DNA from: Croceibacterium sp. TMG7-5b_MA50
Lineage (GTDB): Bacteria; Pseudomonadota; Alphaproteobacteria; Sphingomonadales; Sphingomonadaceae
DNA: 64,000 bases
Assembly (NCBI RefSeq): GCF_039830145.1
Contig: NZ_CP156083.1
Coordinates: 1 to 64,000, forward strand
Direction: 5' to 3'
How positions within the stretch are numbered: position 1 is the first letter of the stretch; the number at the start of each line of letters is the position of its first letter. The notes beneath the pieces are model-generated. The model ran no database searches, had not been told where the DNA came from, and saw only the letters and a list, made by a program, of their open reading frames with translations. Both the position numbers and the translations under genes were made by a program. Of the stretch, positions 45,052 to 54,478 are shown in pieces.

Positions 45052-46707
45052 ATGTTTGAGGCGCCGAATCTGATATCGGCCAACAGGCTGCGTGGCGCGC
45101 TGGCGGTCCTCGCGACCGTCGCGCTGACCGGCACGGCCGTGGCACAGACCACACCCCTGCCCCGGCTGGAGCGGGTGGGGGAGCGGCATCTGCTGCACGT
45201 CGATGGGCAGCCATTCCTGATGCTGGGCGCGCAGGCGAACAATTCCAGCAATTACCCCGACGTGCTGCCGCAGGTCTGGCCGATGATGGCGCGGCTCCAC
45301 GCCAATACGCTCGAGATCCCGGTCGCCTGGGAGCAGATCGAGCCTGTCGAGGGGCAATTCGATTTCTCCTACCTCAAGGCACTGGTCGAAGGGGCGCGGG
45401 CGCGGGACCTGAAGCTGGTGCTGCTGTGGTTCGCCACCTGGAAGAACACGGGGCCGGGATATGCCCCCGCATGGGTCAAGACCGACACTGCGCGCTTCCC
45501 CCGGATGCGGACGGCGGAAGGGACCGCGCACTACGTGCTGTCGCCGCATGGCCGCGCCACGCTGGAGGCGGACAAGCGCGCCTTCGTGGCGATGATGACC
45601 TGGCTGCGCGACAACGACCCCGACCATACCGTCATCATGGTGCAGCCGGAGAACGAGACGGGCGCCTACGGCCAGAAGCGCGACCTGTCGGCGGAGGCGA
45701 ACCGCCTGTTCGCCGGGGCCATCCCGGCGGAGCTGGCGGCGCGCACCGGGCGCAGCGGCACCTGGGCCCGCGCCTTCGGCCCGCTGGCGGACAGCGCCTT
45801 CAACGCCTGGCACACCGCCCGCTACATCGACGAGATCGCCGCCGCCGGGCAGGCGGTGCTGGACCTGCCAATGTTCTGCAACGCGGCGCTGAGCGACCCG
45901 TTCAGTCCGCCGGGGCAGGGCGGCGGGGCCAGCGGCGGGCCGGACAGCCCGGTGATCGACGTGTGGAAGGCGGCCGCGCCGCACATCGATTTCGTTGCGC
46001 CCGACATCTACCTGACCGATCCCAGACAGGTGCTGGAGGTGCTGCGGCTGTATGCCCGGCCCGACAACCCGCTGCACGTGCCGGAGATCGGCAACAGCGC
46101 CGCCTTCGCCCGGTATCTGTGGCCGGCGCTGGGGCATGGCGCGATCGGCTTCGCCCCGTTCGGCATGGATGACACCGGCTATTCCAATTACCCGCTGGGC
46201 GCGCGGGTGCTGGACGAGGCGACGGTGGAGGCGTTCGCCGCGCCGTACCGGCTGTTCGCGCCGATGGCGGGCGCCTGGGCACGGGTGGCGGCGGGCAATC
46301 CCGGCTGGGGCACGGCCAAGCTGGCGGACGGCGCGGGGGAGAGCCGCGCGATGGGTCGCTGGACGATCAGCGTCAGTTATGACGAATGGCAGTTCGGATC
46401 GCGCGATTCCCCGTGGCTGAAGTCCGATCCCACGCCGACCGAAGGGCAGCCGGTGGGCGGCGCGGTCGCGGTGCAGACCGGGCCTGACACATTCTTGGTC
46501 GCCGGCGCGGACGCCCGCGTCGCCATCAGCCTGACCAGCCCGGCGGCGGGGGAGACCGGCACGATGCTGTCGGTGGAGGAGGGCACGCTGCGCCCCGACG
46601 GCAGCTTCGCCACCCGCCGCGTGTGGAACGGCGACCAGACCGATTACGGATTGAACTTCACCAAACAGCCCGTCCTGCTGCGGGTCACGATGGGCACCTA
46701 CAAATGA
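45052..46707 (+). CDS. GH35-type beta-galactosidase (with DUF5597-like tail), exported
   Basis: The ATG at 45052 gives 551 residues; a longer reading from 44833 overlaps the divergent GH29 gene. A signal peptide (about 1-32) precedes 'LHVDGQPFLMLGAQANNSS' and 'PVAWEQIEPVEGQFDFSYL', GH35 signatures. The acid/base is Glu202 in 'VQPENETGAYG' and the likely nucleophile Glu345 in 'LHVPEIGNS'. The C-terminal part (from about 420) matches the DUF5597-like extension of related enzymes. Beta-galactose capped by fucose occurs on xyloglucan side chains, which fits GH29 next door. The stop overlaps the GH31 start (ATGA). Confidence 0.8.
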   Translation: MFEAPNLISANRLRGALAVLATVALTGTAVAQTTPLPRLERVGERHLLHVDGQPFLMLGAQANNSSNYPDVLPQVWPMMARLHANTLEIPVAWEQIEPVEGQFDFSYLKALVEGARARDLKLVLLWFATWKNTGPGYAPAWVKTDTARFPRMRTAEGTAHYVLSPHGRATLEADKRAFVAMMTWLRDNDPDHTVIMVQPENETGAYGQKRDLSAEANRLFAGAIPAELAARTGRSGTWARAFGPLADSAFNAWHTARYIDEIAAAGQAVLDLPMFCNAALSDPFSPPGQGGGASGGPDSPVIDVWKAAAPHIDFVAPDIYLTDPRQVLEVLRLYARPDNPLHVPEIGNSAAFARYLWPALGHGAIGFAPFGMDDTGYSNYPLGARVLDEATVEAFAAPYRLFAPMAGAWARVAAGNPGWGTAKLADGAGESRAMGRWTISVSYDEWQFGSRDSPWLKSDPTPTEGQPVGGAVAVQTGPDTFLVAGADARVAISLTSPAAGETGTMLSVEEGTLRPDGSFATRRVWNGDQTDYGLNFTKQPVLLRVTMGTYK

Positions 46708-49580
46708 GGGCACTTCCTATGCTGCGTACCCTGACCATGACCGCCGTGGCGCTGTGCCTCGCCGGTCCGGCCCTCGCCAGCGAGGTCGCGCGCCTGCCGC
46801 ATGGCGTTTTGGTGACGCCCGATGCCGGCCCGGCGAAGGCGGTGCGGGTGCTGGTCTATGGCGACGGGCAGTTCCGCGTCACCGCCATGCCGGCGGGCGA
46901 CACCCGCGTGCCCGACAGCCTGATGGTGATCGCCGACCCGGTGGAGGACTTCACCTTCGCCCAGACCGGCGATGCCGTAACCCTCAGCACCGCGACCGGC
47001 ACGGCGGAGGTGCGGCTGGCCGACGGGCATGTGCGCGTGCTGGACGCCGCCGGGGCGGAGCTGCTGAGCGAATCCCCGCGCACGCCGTTCCAGCCAGTGA
47101 CGATCCAGGGGCGCACCTTCCAGCAGATCAGCCAGCAGTTCAACCGCGGCACCGACGAAGGCTTCTACGGCCTGGGCCAGCACCAGAACCGGCAGATGAA
47201 CTACAATGGGGAGGACGTGGAGCTCGCCCAGCACAACATGGACATCGCGGTGCCCTTCGTTGTGTCCACCAAGGGGTACGGCCTGCTGTGGGACAATGAA
47301 TCGATCACCCGGTTCGGCGATCCGCGCCCGCCGCAGCTGATCGGCGCGGATGCCACGGACGCGCTGAAGGTGACGAGCAACGGCCAGCCGGGCTGGCAGG
47401 CGGAATACTACCTGGGTGACACGCTGGCCGTGCGGCAGGTCGAGCCCGTCATCAACTACCAGTATCTGCGCGACCAAGCCCGCTGGCCGGAGGCGGCGAA
47501 GGCGACCACCGTGGCCTCGGGCGAAAGCGGGCAGAACACGCAAGGGGTCGCCACGCAATCGCAGCGCGTGGTGTGGACCGGCACGCTGCAGCCGGAGGCG
47601 GACGGCGTGCACAAGCTGCGGCTCTATTCCAGCAGCTATGTCCGCGTGTTCGCCGACGGCAAGGAGGTGCTGAACCGCTGGCGGCAGAACTGGAACCCCT
47701 GGTACCACAATTTCGACCTGCCGCTGAGTGCCGGCAAGCCGGTGGAGCTGCGCATCGAATGGGAGCCCAACCAGGGCTACATCGCGCTGTTCGGCAGCGA
47801 CCCGCTGGCCGACGAGGATCGCCATTCGCTGTGGCTGTCGAGCGAGGCGGCGGAGGCGATCGACTATTATGTCGTGACCGGGCAGGACATGGACGGCGTG
47901 ATCGCCGGCTATCGCGACCTGACCGGCAAGGCGGCGCTGATGCCCAAATGGGCCTACGGCTTCTGGCAGAGCCGCCAGCGCTACGACACGCAGGACCAGT
48001 TGCTGGACGTGGTGCGCGAATATCGCCGGCGGCGCATCCCGCTCGACAACATCGTGCTCGACTGGCGGTACTGGACCGATCCGACCTGGGGCAGCCACGA
48101 ATTCGACGCCACCCGCTTCCCCGATCCGGTGAAAATGGTGGAGGAGGTCCACCAGCTCGACGGGCGGATCATGATCTCCGTCTGGCCCAAGTTCTACCCG
48201 ACCACGAAAAACGGGCAGGAGCTGGACGCAGCCGGCTTCCTGTACCGCCGCCCGCTGGAGGCGGGGCAGAAGGACTGGGTGGGTCCGGGCTACGCCAACA
48301 CGTACTACAACCCGTACACCAAGCCGGCGCGCGACATGTATTTCCGCCAGATCAAGGAGGCGCTGGTCGACAAGGGCTTCGACGCGTGGTGGATGGATGC
48401 GGTGGAGCCGGACTGGCATTCCAACCTGTCGGTGGAGGAGCGCAAGTACCAGATGGGCCCGACCGCGCGCGGGCCGGGCGCGTTCGTGTTCAACTCCTAC
48501 CCCCTGATCCATGCGGAAGGGATGGCCGACGGCCTGCGGGACGCGCAACCGGACCGGCGGCCGTTCATCCTGACGCGGTCCGGCTTCGGCGGGATCCAGC
48601 GGACCAGTTCGGCGCTGTGGTCGGGCGACGTCGCCGCACGGTGGGACGATCTGCGCGACCAGATCAGCGCGGGCGTCAACATCTCCCTGTCGGGCATCCC
48701 CAACTGGACGCATGATATCGGCGGTTTCGCGGTGGAGGACCGCTACACCCGCGCGGAGCCCGAGCATCTGCCCGAATGGCGGGAGCTGAACCTGCGCTGG
48801 TTCCAGTTCGGCGCCTGGACCCCGCTGTTCCGCAGCCATGGCGAGACCCCGTACCGCGAGGTGTACGAACTGGGGAAGGACGATCCGGCGATGTACCGGG
48901 CGATGGTCGGCCTGATCGAGCAGCGCTACCGGCTGCTGCCCTACATCTACTCGGTCGCGGCGGACACATACTGGCAGGACGGCACCATCATGCGCGGCCT
49001 GCCGATGGATTTCGCCGCCGACCGGGAGGTGTGGGGCGTCGATGACCAGTACATGTTCGGCCCCGCCTTCCTGGTGGCCCCGGTGACGGAGCGGGGCGCC
49101 ACGTCGCGGCAGGTGCGCCTGCCCGCCGGGGCGGACTGGTACGATTGGCGCAGCGGCGCGTTCCATCGCGGCGGGCAGGCGATCACCGCGCCGGCCGCGC
49201 GGGAGGAGATCCCGGTCTATGTCCGCGCGGGTGCCATCGTGCCCACCGGTCCCGCCATGCAGCACAGCGCGGAGCAGCCCGACGGGCCGATCGTGCTGCA
49301 CGTCTTCACCGGTGCCGACGGCGCCTTCACTTGGCAGGAGGATGACGGCACCACCCATGGTTATCAGCAGGGGCAGCGGTCCGCCGTGCCGATCAGCTGG
49401 AACGATGCGGCCGGCACGCTGACGATCGGCGCGCGCCAGGGCTCCTGGCCGGGGATGGCGGGGCAGCGGGCGATCTCCGTCCGCTTCCACCAGCCGGACC
49501 GGGCGGTCGCCCCCGACTTCAGTGAGAATGGAGAGCACAGCCTGACCTATGACGGAACGGCGGTGACGGTGCGCCGCTGA
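46704..49580 (+). CDS. GH31 alpha-xylosidase-like enzyme with PA14 insert, exported
   Basis: Starting at the ATGA-coupled ATG 46704 (an ATG at 46719 is also plausible) the product has 958 residues and a signal peptide. After the GH31 N-terminal beta-sandwich, a PA14-type domain is inserted (about 263-366, 'VVWTGTLQPEADGVHKLRLY'). The catalytic barrel has 'PLDNIVLDWRYWTD', nucleophile Asp565 in 'WWMDAVEPDW' and acid/base Asp642 in 'ALWSGDV'. GH31 enzymes with a PA14 insert include xyloglucan-specific alpha-xylosidases, in which PA14 helps bind long oligosaccharides. With GH29, GH35 and GH74 in the same locus, alpha-xylosidase is the best reading. Confidence 0.85.
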   Translation: MRALPMLRTLTMTAVALCLAGPALASEVARLPHGVLVTPDAGPAKAVRVLVYGDGQFRVTAMPAGDTRVPDSLMVIADPVEDFTFAQTGDAVTLSTATGTAEVRLADGHVRVLDAAGAELLSESPRTPFQPVTIQGRTFQQISQQFNRGTDEGFYGLGQHQNRQMNYNGEDVELAQHNMDIAVPFVVSTKGYGLLWDNESITRFGDPRPPQLIGADATDALKVTSNGQPGWQAEYYLGDTLAVRQVEPVINYQYLRDQARWPEAAKATTVASGESGQNTQGVATQSQRVVWTGTLQPEADGVHKLRLYSSSYVRVFADGKEVLNRWRQNWNPWYHNFDLPLSAGKPVELRIEWEPNQGYIALFGSDPLADEDRHSLWLSSEAAEAIDYYVVTGQDMDGVIAGYRDLTGKAALMPKWAYGFWQSRQRYDTQDQLLDVVREYRRRRIPLDNIVLDWRYWTDPTWGSHEFDATRFPDPVKMVEEVHQLDGRIMISVWPKFYPTTKNGQELDAAGFLYRRPLEAGQKDWVGPGYANTYYNPYTKPARDMYFRQIKEALVDKGFDAWWMDAVEPDWHSNLSVEERKYQMGPTARGPGAFVFNSYPLIHAEGMADGLRDAQPDRRPFILTRSGFGGIQRTSSALWSGDVAARWDDLRDQISAGVNISLSGIPNWTHDIGGFAVEDRYTRAEPEHLPEWRELNLRWFQFGAWTPLFRSHGETPYREVYELGKDDPAMYRAMVGLIEQRYRLLPYIYSVAADTYWQDGTIMRGLPMDFAADREVWGVDDQYMFGPAFLVAPVTERGATSRQVRLPAGADWYDWRSGAFHRGGQAITAPAAREEIPVYVRAGAIVPTGPAMQHSAEQPDGPIVLHVFTGADGAFTWQEDDGTTHGYQQGQRSAVPISWNDAAGTLTIGARQGSWPGMAGQRAISVRFHQPDRAVAPDFSENGEHSLTYDGTAVTVRR

Positions 49581-49595
49581 CGATGGCGCGGGAAG

Positions 49596-49620
49596 TCCGG
49601 CACGGCAGGGTCGTGCCGGA
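49596..49620. other. Perfect 9-bp stem-loop after the GH31 gene
   Basis: TCCGGCACG, 7 nt, CGTGCCGGA lies 16 bp after the GH31 stop codon. No T-run follows on the plus strand, so it may stabilise the mRNA 3' end or assist Rho-dependent termination rather than act alone. Confidence 0.4.
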
Positions 49621-49704
49621 AAACCGACGGTAGCCGTACCGCGCGGGCGGGCAACAACCCGGACAATCGGAACGGCTTTCGCCTTAAACCAAAATATTTT
49701 CTGC

Positions 49705-49774
49705 AAACGATACCGTCGAGAGGCCTCTGCCAGTTGACGTCGGTTGCGACTCACGTAATGAGAACGCTACCGTT
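49705..49774. promoter_or_regulatory. Paired LacI-type operator candidates upstream of the TonB receptor
   Basis: AACGATACCGTC (49706-49717) and AACGCTACCGTT (49763-49774) share 10 of 12 bases and are imperfect and near-perfect palindromes of AACGnTAnCGTT form, the style bound by LacI-family regulators. They lie 57 bp apart and 101 and 44 bp before the chosen receptor start. No lacI gene is in the window. Confidence 0.55.
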
Positions 49775-49818
49775 TAATGAGTCAGACAATTAGACTCGCG
49801 GTTCAGGGGAGGCTGTTC

Positions 49819-52800
49819 ATGAAGCTTGCACAGGGGCATGGCCGCGGTGTTGCGGGGCTGCGCGCGGGCGCATCCACGATCGCGCTGGCGGCGATCGCGA
49901 TGACATTCCCGGCCTCCGCCCAGCAGGAGGTGCCGGGTTCGATCGATACTACGCAGGAAGCGGCGCCCGGCGCCGATGTCGGCGAGACGCCTGATAATGG
50001 AGACACGATCGTCGTCACCGGCCGCCGCGCCGCGCTGGAGGCGGCGGAGGACCGCAAGCGCCGCAGCGAGACGATCCTCGATTCCATCGTGGCCGACGAT
50101 GCCGGCCGCCTGCCGGATAATTCGATCACCGAAGTGCTGCAGCGCGTGTCCGGCGTGTCGATCGTGCGCTTCGCCGCCTTGGGCGACCCCGACCATTATT
50201 CCGCGCAAGGATCCGGCGTGCAGGTGCGCGGCCTGACCGGCGTGGCATCGCGGCTGAACGGGCGGGAGATCTTCAGCGCCAATGGCGGCCGCGCCATCCT
50301 GTGGAGCGACGTTACGCCCGAGCTGATGGCCGCGGTCGACGTTTACAAGGCGTCCACCGCCGACCTGATCGAAGGCGGCACCGGCGGGCAGATCGACCTG
50401 CGCACCAAGATGCCGTTCGACTTCGACGATGGTGAGTTCCACCTCGCCGGTACGGCGGAGGTCAGCGCGGGCGACCTGGCGGAGAAGTTCGACCCGATGG
50501 CGTCGGTCCTGCTGACGGATTCGTTCGACACCGGCATCGGCCGCATCGGCGTGCTGGCCGACATCGCGTACAGCCAGTTCAGTTCGCTGTCGCAGTTCAT
50601 CCGCGTGGAACCGTATCTCCGGACCAGGATCGGCGCGCGCGACTATTACGTTCCGGCCGGCTTCACCTATGGCGAGGAGGCGTTCCGCTATCGCCGCAAT
50701 GGCCTATACGGCGCGGTCCAGTGGCAGCCGAACGACGACCTGACCTTCAGCGCGACCTATTTCCAGACCAAGTACAACAGCCGGTCCAGCGATTACGGTG
50801 CGCAGGTCAGTTCGCAGGCGCTGGCCGTCGATCCGGCAAACAGCACGTTCGATGACGACGGTCTGCTGCTGAGGACCGACTCGCTGTTCAACCGCGACAC
50901 TGCGACGTTCCTGCCCAGCACTTCCCAGGTGAACAGCAGCGGCAACAAGGGATACGTGGACAGCGAGACGAAGACGCAGGATTACTCCCTGTCCTTCATC
51001 TGGGATCCGGAGGATGGTCCGCTGAAGATCAGCGGCGCGCTGCAGCGGGTGGATTCGCGCCAGATCTACGACCGGCTCGACATCTTCCGCGAGGTCGGCT
51101 TCGGCCTCGGCTTCGGCATGGACCTGACCGGCGACCTGCCGCTGATCACCGTGTCGCCGGGTGTGCGCGACAGCTTCGCCAACCCGGCCAATTACCTCTG
51201 GTCGGCGTCCATGCCGCATAACGAGGACAACAAGGGCCGGCTCGACACCGCGCAGCTGGACCTGGAGTACGAATTCGACGACAGCTTTTTCCGCTCCATC
51301 AAGGTCGGCGGGCGCGTGGCGGAACGGACCGAGCGCGACTTTGCCAATGGCTACAACTGGGCGGCGCTGGGCCGCGGCTGGAACGGCGATCCGCAGCTGA
51401 CCTTCGCCAATGCGGCGCCGGGCGATGTCGACCTCTACATCTTCAAGGACTTCTTCCGCGGCGAGACGGCCCTGCCGGGCAATCTGTATTTCGCGACGGA
51501 GGAGCTGGCCGCCCGGCTGGACCGGACCGAGCTGACCCAGCCGCCGCCGGCCGGCTTCTGCCCGCCGGGGACGGAGTTCAACTGTTCGGCATCCGGCCCG
51601 CTGCCGCGCACCGGTTATGGCGGGGCCGGCGGCATCCGCCCGGTCGGTTTCGTCCTGCCGGACGACCGCGTGGACAACCAGACGATGAACTACGCCGCCT
51701 ATGCGCTGGCGCGGTTTGGCCCGGAATTCGACGAAGAGGGCATTTCGGGCAATGTCGGCGTGCGTGTCGTGCATATCGAGAACGAGGGCAGCGGCTTCGT
51801 CCGCCAGAGCGGCGTCACCTTCATCCGTGATGGCCGCACCTTCACCCTGACGAACTCGGCCGTGCCGCGTGGCGGGAAGGCTGAATTCACGCGGGTGCTA
51901 CCCTCGATCAACCTGGCCTATTCGCCGACGCCGGACATCAAGCTGCGCGCCAGCTACAACATCACGCTGGACCTGCCGACGTTCAACGCGCTGCGGGCTT
52001 CTGGCGGGGTGGGCGTGGCGACCACCAGCAATCCGGTGCAGGGGCAGCCCGGCATCTTCACCAATTTCACTGCCGAGACGGGCAACCCGCTGCTGAAGCC
52101 GGCGCTGTCGAACAATATCGACTTTTCGGCGGAGTATTATCTCACCGCCGGCACCTCGTTCCACTTCGCGCCATTCTACAAGCGGCTGACCAACATGCCG
52201 ATCTTCTCCCTGACGGAGCGGGAGGTGACGGTCGTCTATGCCGACGGCACCAGCGAAACGGCGACAGCGGCAGCGACCGACTACAGCAACGCGGAAGAAG
52301 CGGCCGAGGTGAAGGGCTTCGAGGTCGGCGGGCGTTTCTTCCTCGACTGGCTGTCCGGCTTCGTCAGCGGGTTCGGGTTCGAAGGCAACTACACCTTCAT
52401 CGACAGCAAGAATCCGGGTGACGTGTACCGCGACATCAATGGCCAGATCCGGTCGGACGCGCCGCTGGTGGGCCTGTCGCGGCATAATTTCAACGCCACG
52501 CTGCTGTACGAACGCGACCCGATTTCCTTCCGCGTCGCCTATTCCTGGCGGTCGAAATACCTGCAATCGACCAACAGCAACGGCACCAATCCGAGCTTCC
52601 CGTATTACAGCGCGCCGGGCGTGGTGACCAACCTGTTGAACGGCACGGCGACGAACACGCAGATCGCGCTGCCGGTCTACGGCGACAAATACGGGTCGCT
52701 GGACGCGGGCATCCGGCTGCGGGTGAACGAGAACGTGTCCGTCGGCATCCAGGGCACCAACCTGACCGCCGCGACGCAGCGCACATTGATGGGCGGTTAC

Positions 52801-52875
52801 CCGGGCGGCTTGCGCGGACGCAGCTGGTTCCAGGCGGACCGGCGGCTCAACCTGGGCGTCAACGTGTCGTTCTGA
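49819..52875 (+). CDS. TonB-dependent receptor (xyloglucan locus)
   Basis: The ATG at 49819 has a strong AGGGGAGG site 6 bp upstream and gives 1018 residues; an ATG at 49777 would add 14 residues without such a site. A signal peptide is followed by TonB box 'DTIVVTGRRAALEAAEDRK', a plug with 'DDAGRLPDNSITEVLQRVSG' and a long barrel ending 'LNLGVNVSF'. It is of the large TIGR01782-like class for oligosaccharides. Two LacI-type operator candidates lie upstream, and two halogenase-like flavoprotein genes follow, an arrangement typical of sphingomonad and Caulobacter glycan loci. The likely cargo is a xyloglucan oligosaccharide. Confidence 0.9.
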   Translation: MKLAQGHGRGVAGLRAGASTIALAAIAMTFPASAQQEVPGSIDTTQEAAPGADVGETPDNGDTIVVTGRRAALEAAEDRKRRSETILDSIVADDAGRLPDNSITEVLQRVSGVSIVRFAALGDPDHYSAQGSGVQVRGLTGVASRLNGREIFSANGGRAILWSDVTPELMAAVDVYKASTADLIEGGTGGQIDLRTKMPFDFDDGEFHLAGTAEVSAGDLAEKFDPMASVLLTDSFDTGIGRIGVLADIAYSQFSSLSQFIRVEPYLRTRIGARDYYVPAGFTYGEEAFRYRRNGLYGAVQWQPNDDLTFSATYFQTKYNSRSSDYGAQVSSQALAVDPANSTFDDDGLLLRTDSLFNRDTATFLPSTSQVNSSGNKGYVDSETKTQDYSLSFIWDPEDGPLKISGALQRVDSRQIYDRLDIFREVGFGLGFGMDLTGDLPLITVSPGVRDSFANPANYLWSASMPHNEDNKGRLDTAQLDLEYEFDDSFFRSIKVGGRVAERTERDFANGYNWAALGRGWNGDPQLTFANAAPGDVDLYIFKDFFRGETALPGNLYFATEELAARLDRTELTQPPPAGFCPPGTEFNCSASGPLPRTGYGGAGGIRPVGFVLPDDRVDNQTMNYAAYALARFGPEFDEEGISGNVGVRVVHIENEGSGFVRQSGVTFIRDGRTFTLTNSAVPRGGKAEFTRVLPSINLAYSPTPDIKLRASYNITLDLPTFNALRASGGVGVATTSNPVQGQPGIFTNFTAETGNPLLKPALSNNIDFSAEYYLTAGTSFHFAPFYKRLTNMPIFSLTEREVTVVYADGTSETATAAATDYSNAEEAAEVKGFEVGGRFFLDWLSGFVSGFGFEGNYTFIDSKNPGDVYRDINGQIRSDAPLVGLSRHNFNATLLYERDPISFRVAYSWRSKYLQSTNSNGTNPSFPYYSAPGVVTNLLNGTATNTQIALPVYGDKYGSLDAGIRLRVNENVSVGIQGTNLTAATQRTLMGGYPGGLRGRSWFQADRRLNLGVNVSF

Positions 52876-52924
52876 TGTGTTAGGAAGGATCGCCGCCGGT
52901 TGGCGGTGGTCCTTGGAGGCGGCG

Positions 52925-54478
52925 ATGCGCAAGAAGGTCCTGATCGTCGGCGGCGGTACCGCCGGGTGGCTCACCGCCGGGTACCTGGCCCGGCGGCTAG
53001 GCGCCGACCTGCCGGGCGGCGTGGAGCTGCACCTGGTGGAATCGGCGGAGATCGGGACCATCGGGGTGGGGGAGGGGACCTTTCCCACCATCCGCCGGAC
53101 GCTGGCCACCATCGGCATCGGCGAGGCGGAGCTGGTCAGCCGCTGCGGCGCCAGCTTCAAACAGGGGGCGAAATTCACCCACTGGCGCCACGCGCCGGGC
53201 GATCCCGGACCCGACCATTACACGCATCCGTTCCAGAATGCGGAGAGCGCGGGCGGGCTGGACCTGCTGCCATACTGGCTGCTGGGCCATGGCGGCACGG
53301 CCAATTGGGACGAGGTGTGCAGCCCGCAGAAGAAGGCCGCCGATGCCGGGCGGGCGCCCAAGCTGCCCAGCCATCCGGACTACACCGCGCCGCTCAACTA
53401 CGCCTACCACTTCGATGCCGCTGCCCTGGCCGACCTGCTGCGGGACAAGGCGGTGGCGAACGGCGTCACCCACCTGTCGGACCGGGTGACGGAGGTCCGC
53501 CTGGGCGATGACGGCGCGATCGCCGGCATCGTGACCGAACGCCACGGCACGCTGACGGCGGACCTTTATATCGATTGCACCGGCTTTCGCGCGGAGCTGA
53601 TCGGCAAGGCGCTGGGCGTGCCGTACCGCTCGTGCCGCGACGTGCTGTTCTGCGACCGGGCGCTGGCGCTGCAGGTCCCCTATGCCAGCGCCGATGCGCC
53701 CATCGCGTCATATACCCTGGCGACGGCGCAGGATGCCGGCTGGGTGTGGGACATCGGGCTGGAGACGCGGCGGGGTATCGGCCACGTCTATTCCTCCGCA
53801 CATTCGGACGATGCGGCGGCGGAGGCGGCGCTGCGCGCCTATGTCGGCCCCGCCGCCGACCGGCTGGAACCGCGCGCGATCCGCTTCGATGCCGGCTACC
53901 GCGAGATCAACTGGCATCGCAACTGCGTCGCCATCGGGCTGTCGAGCGGCTTCTTCGAACCGCTGGAGGCGACCGGCATCGTGTTTTCCGAAGTCGCCGC
54001 CGGGATGGTCGCCAACCTGTTCCCGTGGGGCGGCGATCACGAAACCTCCGCCCGGCAGTTCAACGCCAACATGCTGCGCCGGTACGAACGGGCGCGCGAC
54101 TTCATCAAGCTGCATTATTGCCTGACCGAGCGGCGCGACACGGCGTTCTGGCGCGACAATGCCGAAGCGGCATCCGTGCCGGACAGTTTGCGGGAGCTGA
54201 TCGAGCGCTGGCGGTTCCGCCCGCCGACGGAGATCGACATCGATGCCAATGTCGACATCTTCACCGAAGCGAGCTGGCAATATGTGTTCTACGGCATGGG
54301 CGGGCAGACCGATCTCCGCCCACGCGCGGGCGTGTTCCGCTACGCCGCGGAGGCGCGCGCCGCCTTCGCGCAGGTGGAACGGCAGGCCGCCTACGCCATC
54401 GCCAACCTGCCCACCAACCGCGACCTGATCGCCCAGGCGCGCCGCCGCCCGTTCGGCCAGGTGGGCATGGCCGCATGA
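52925..54478 (+). CDS. Tryptophan-halogenase-like flavoprotein 1
   Basis: The ATG at 52925 (GGAGG site 5 bp upstream) gives 517 residues. It has the FAD motif 'VGGGTAGW' (8-15), the flavin-dependent halogenase motif 'GVGEGTFP', Lys79 in 'SFKQGAKF' at the position of the catalytic Lys of tryptophan 7-halogenase, and 'EPLEATG'. The WxWxIP signature reads 'GWVWDIGL' (Trp272, Trp274), so the Ile-Pro end is altered. Members next to TonB receptors have mostly unknown substrates; halogenation of a free aromatic is not obviously useful in a polysaccharide locus. It overlaps the second halogenase gene by ATGA. Confidence 0.8.
   Translation: MRKKVLIVGGGTAGWLTAGYLARRLGADLPGGVELHLVESAEIGTIGVGEGTFPTIRRTLATIGIGEAELVSRCGASFKQGAKFTHWRHAPGDPGPDHYTHPFQNAESAGGLDLLPYWLLGHGGTANWDEVCSPQKKAADAGRAPKLPSHPDYTAPLNYAYHFDAAALADLLRDKAVANGVTHLSDRVTEVRLGDDGAIAGIVTERHGTLTADLYIDCTGFRAELIGKALGVPYRSCRDVLFCDRALALQVPYASADAPIASYTLATAQDAGWVWDIGLETRRGIGHVYSSAHSDDAAAEAALRAYVGPAADRLEPRAIRFDAGYREINWHRNCVAIGLSSGFFEPLEATGIVFSEVAAGMVANLFPWGGDHETSARQFNANMLRRYERARDFIKLHYCLTERRDTAFWRDNAEAASVPDSLRELIERWRFRPPTEIDIDANVDIFTEASWQYVFYGMGGQTDLRPRAGVFRYAAEARAAFAQVERQAAYAIANLPTNRDLIAQARRRPFGQVGMAA

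Noticed and set aside
46698-49754. Open frame of 1018 codons antisense to the GH31 gene
   Set aside because: It is the mirror of a confident GH31 enzyme; its composition is His/Arg/Gly rich and shows no domain or signal.
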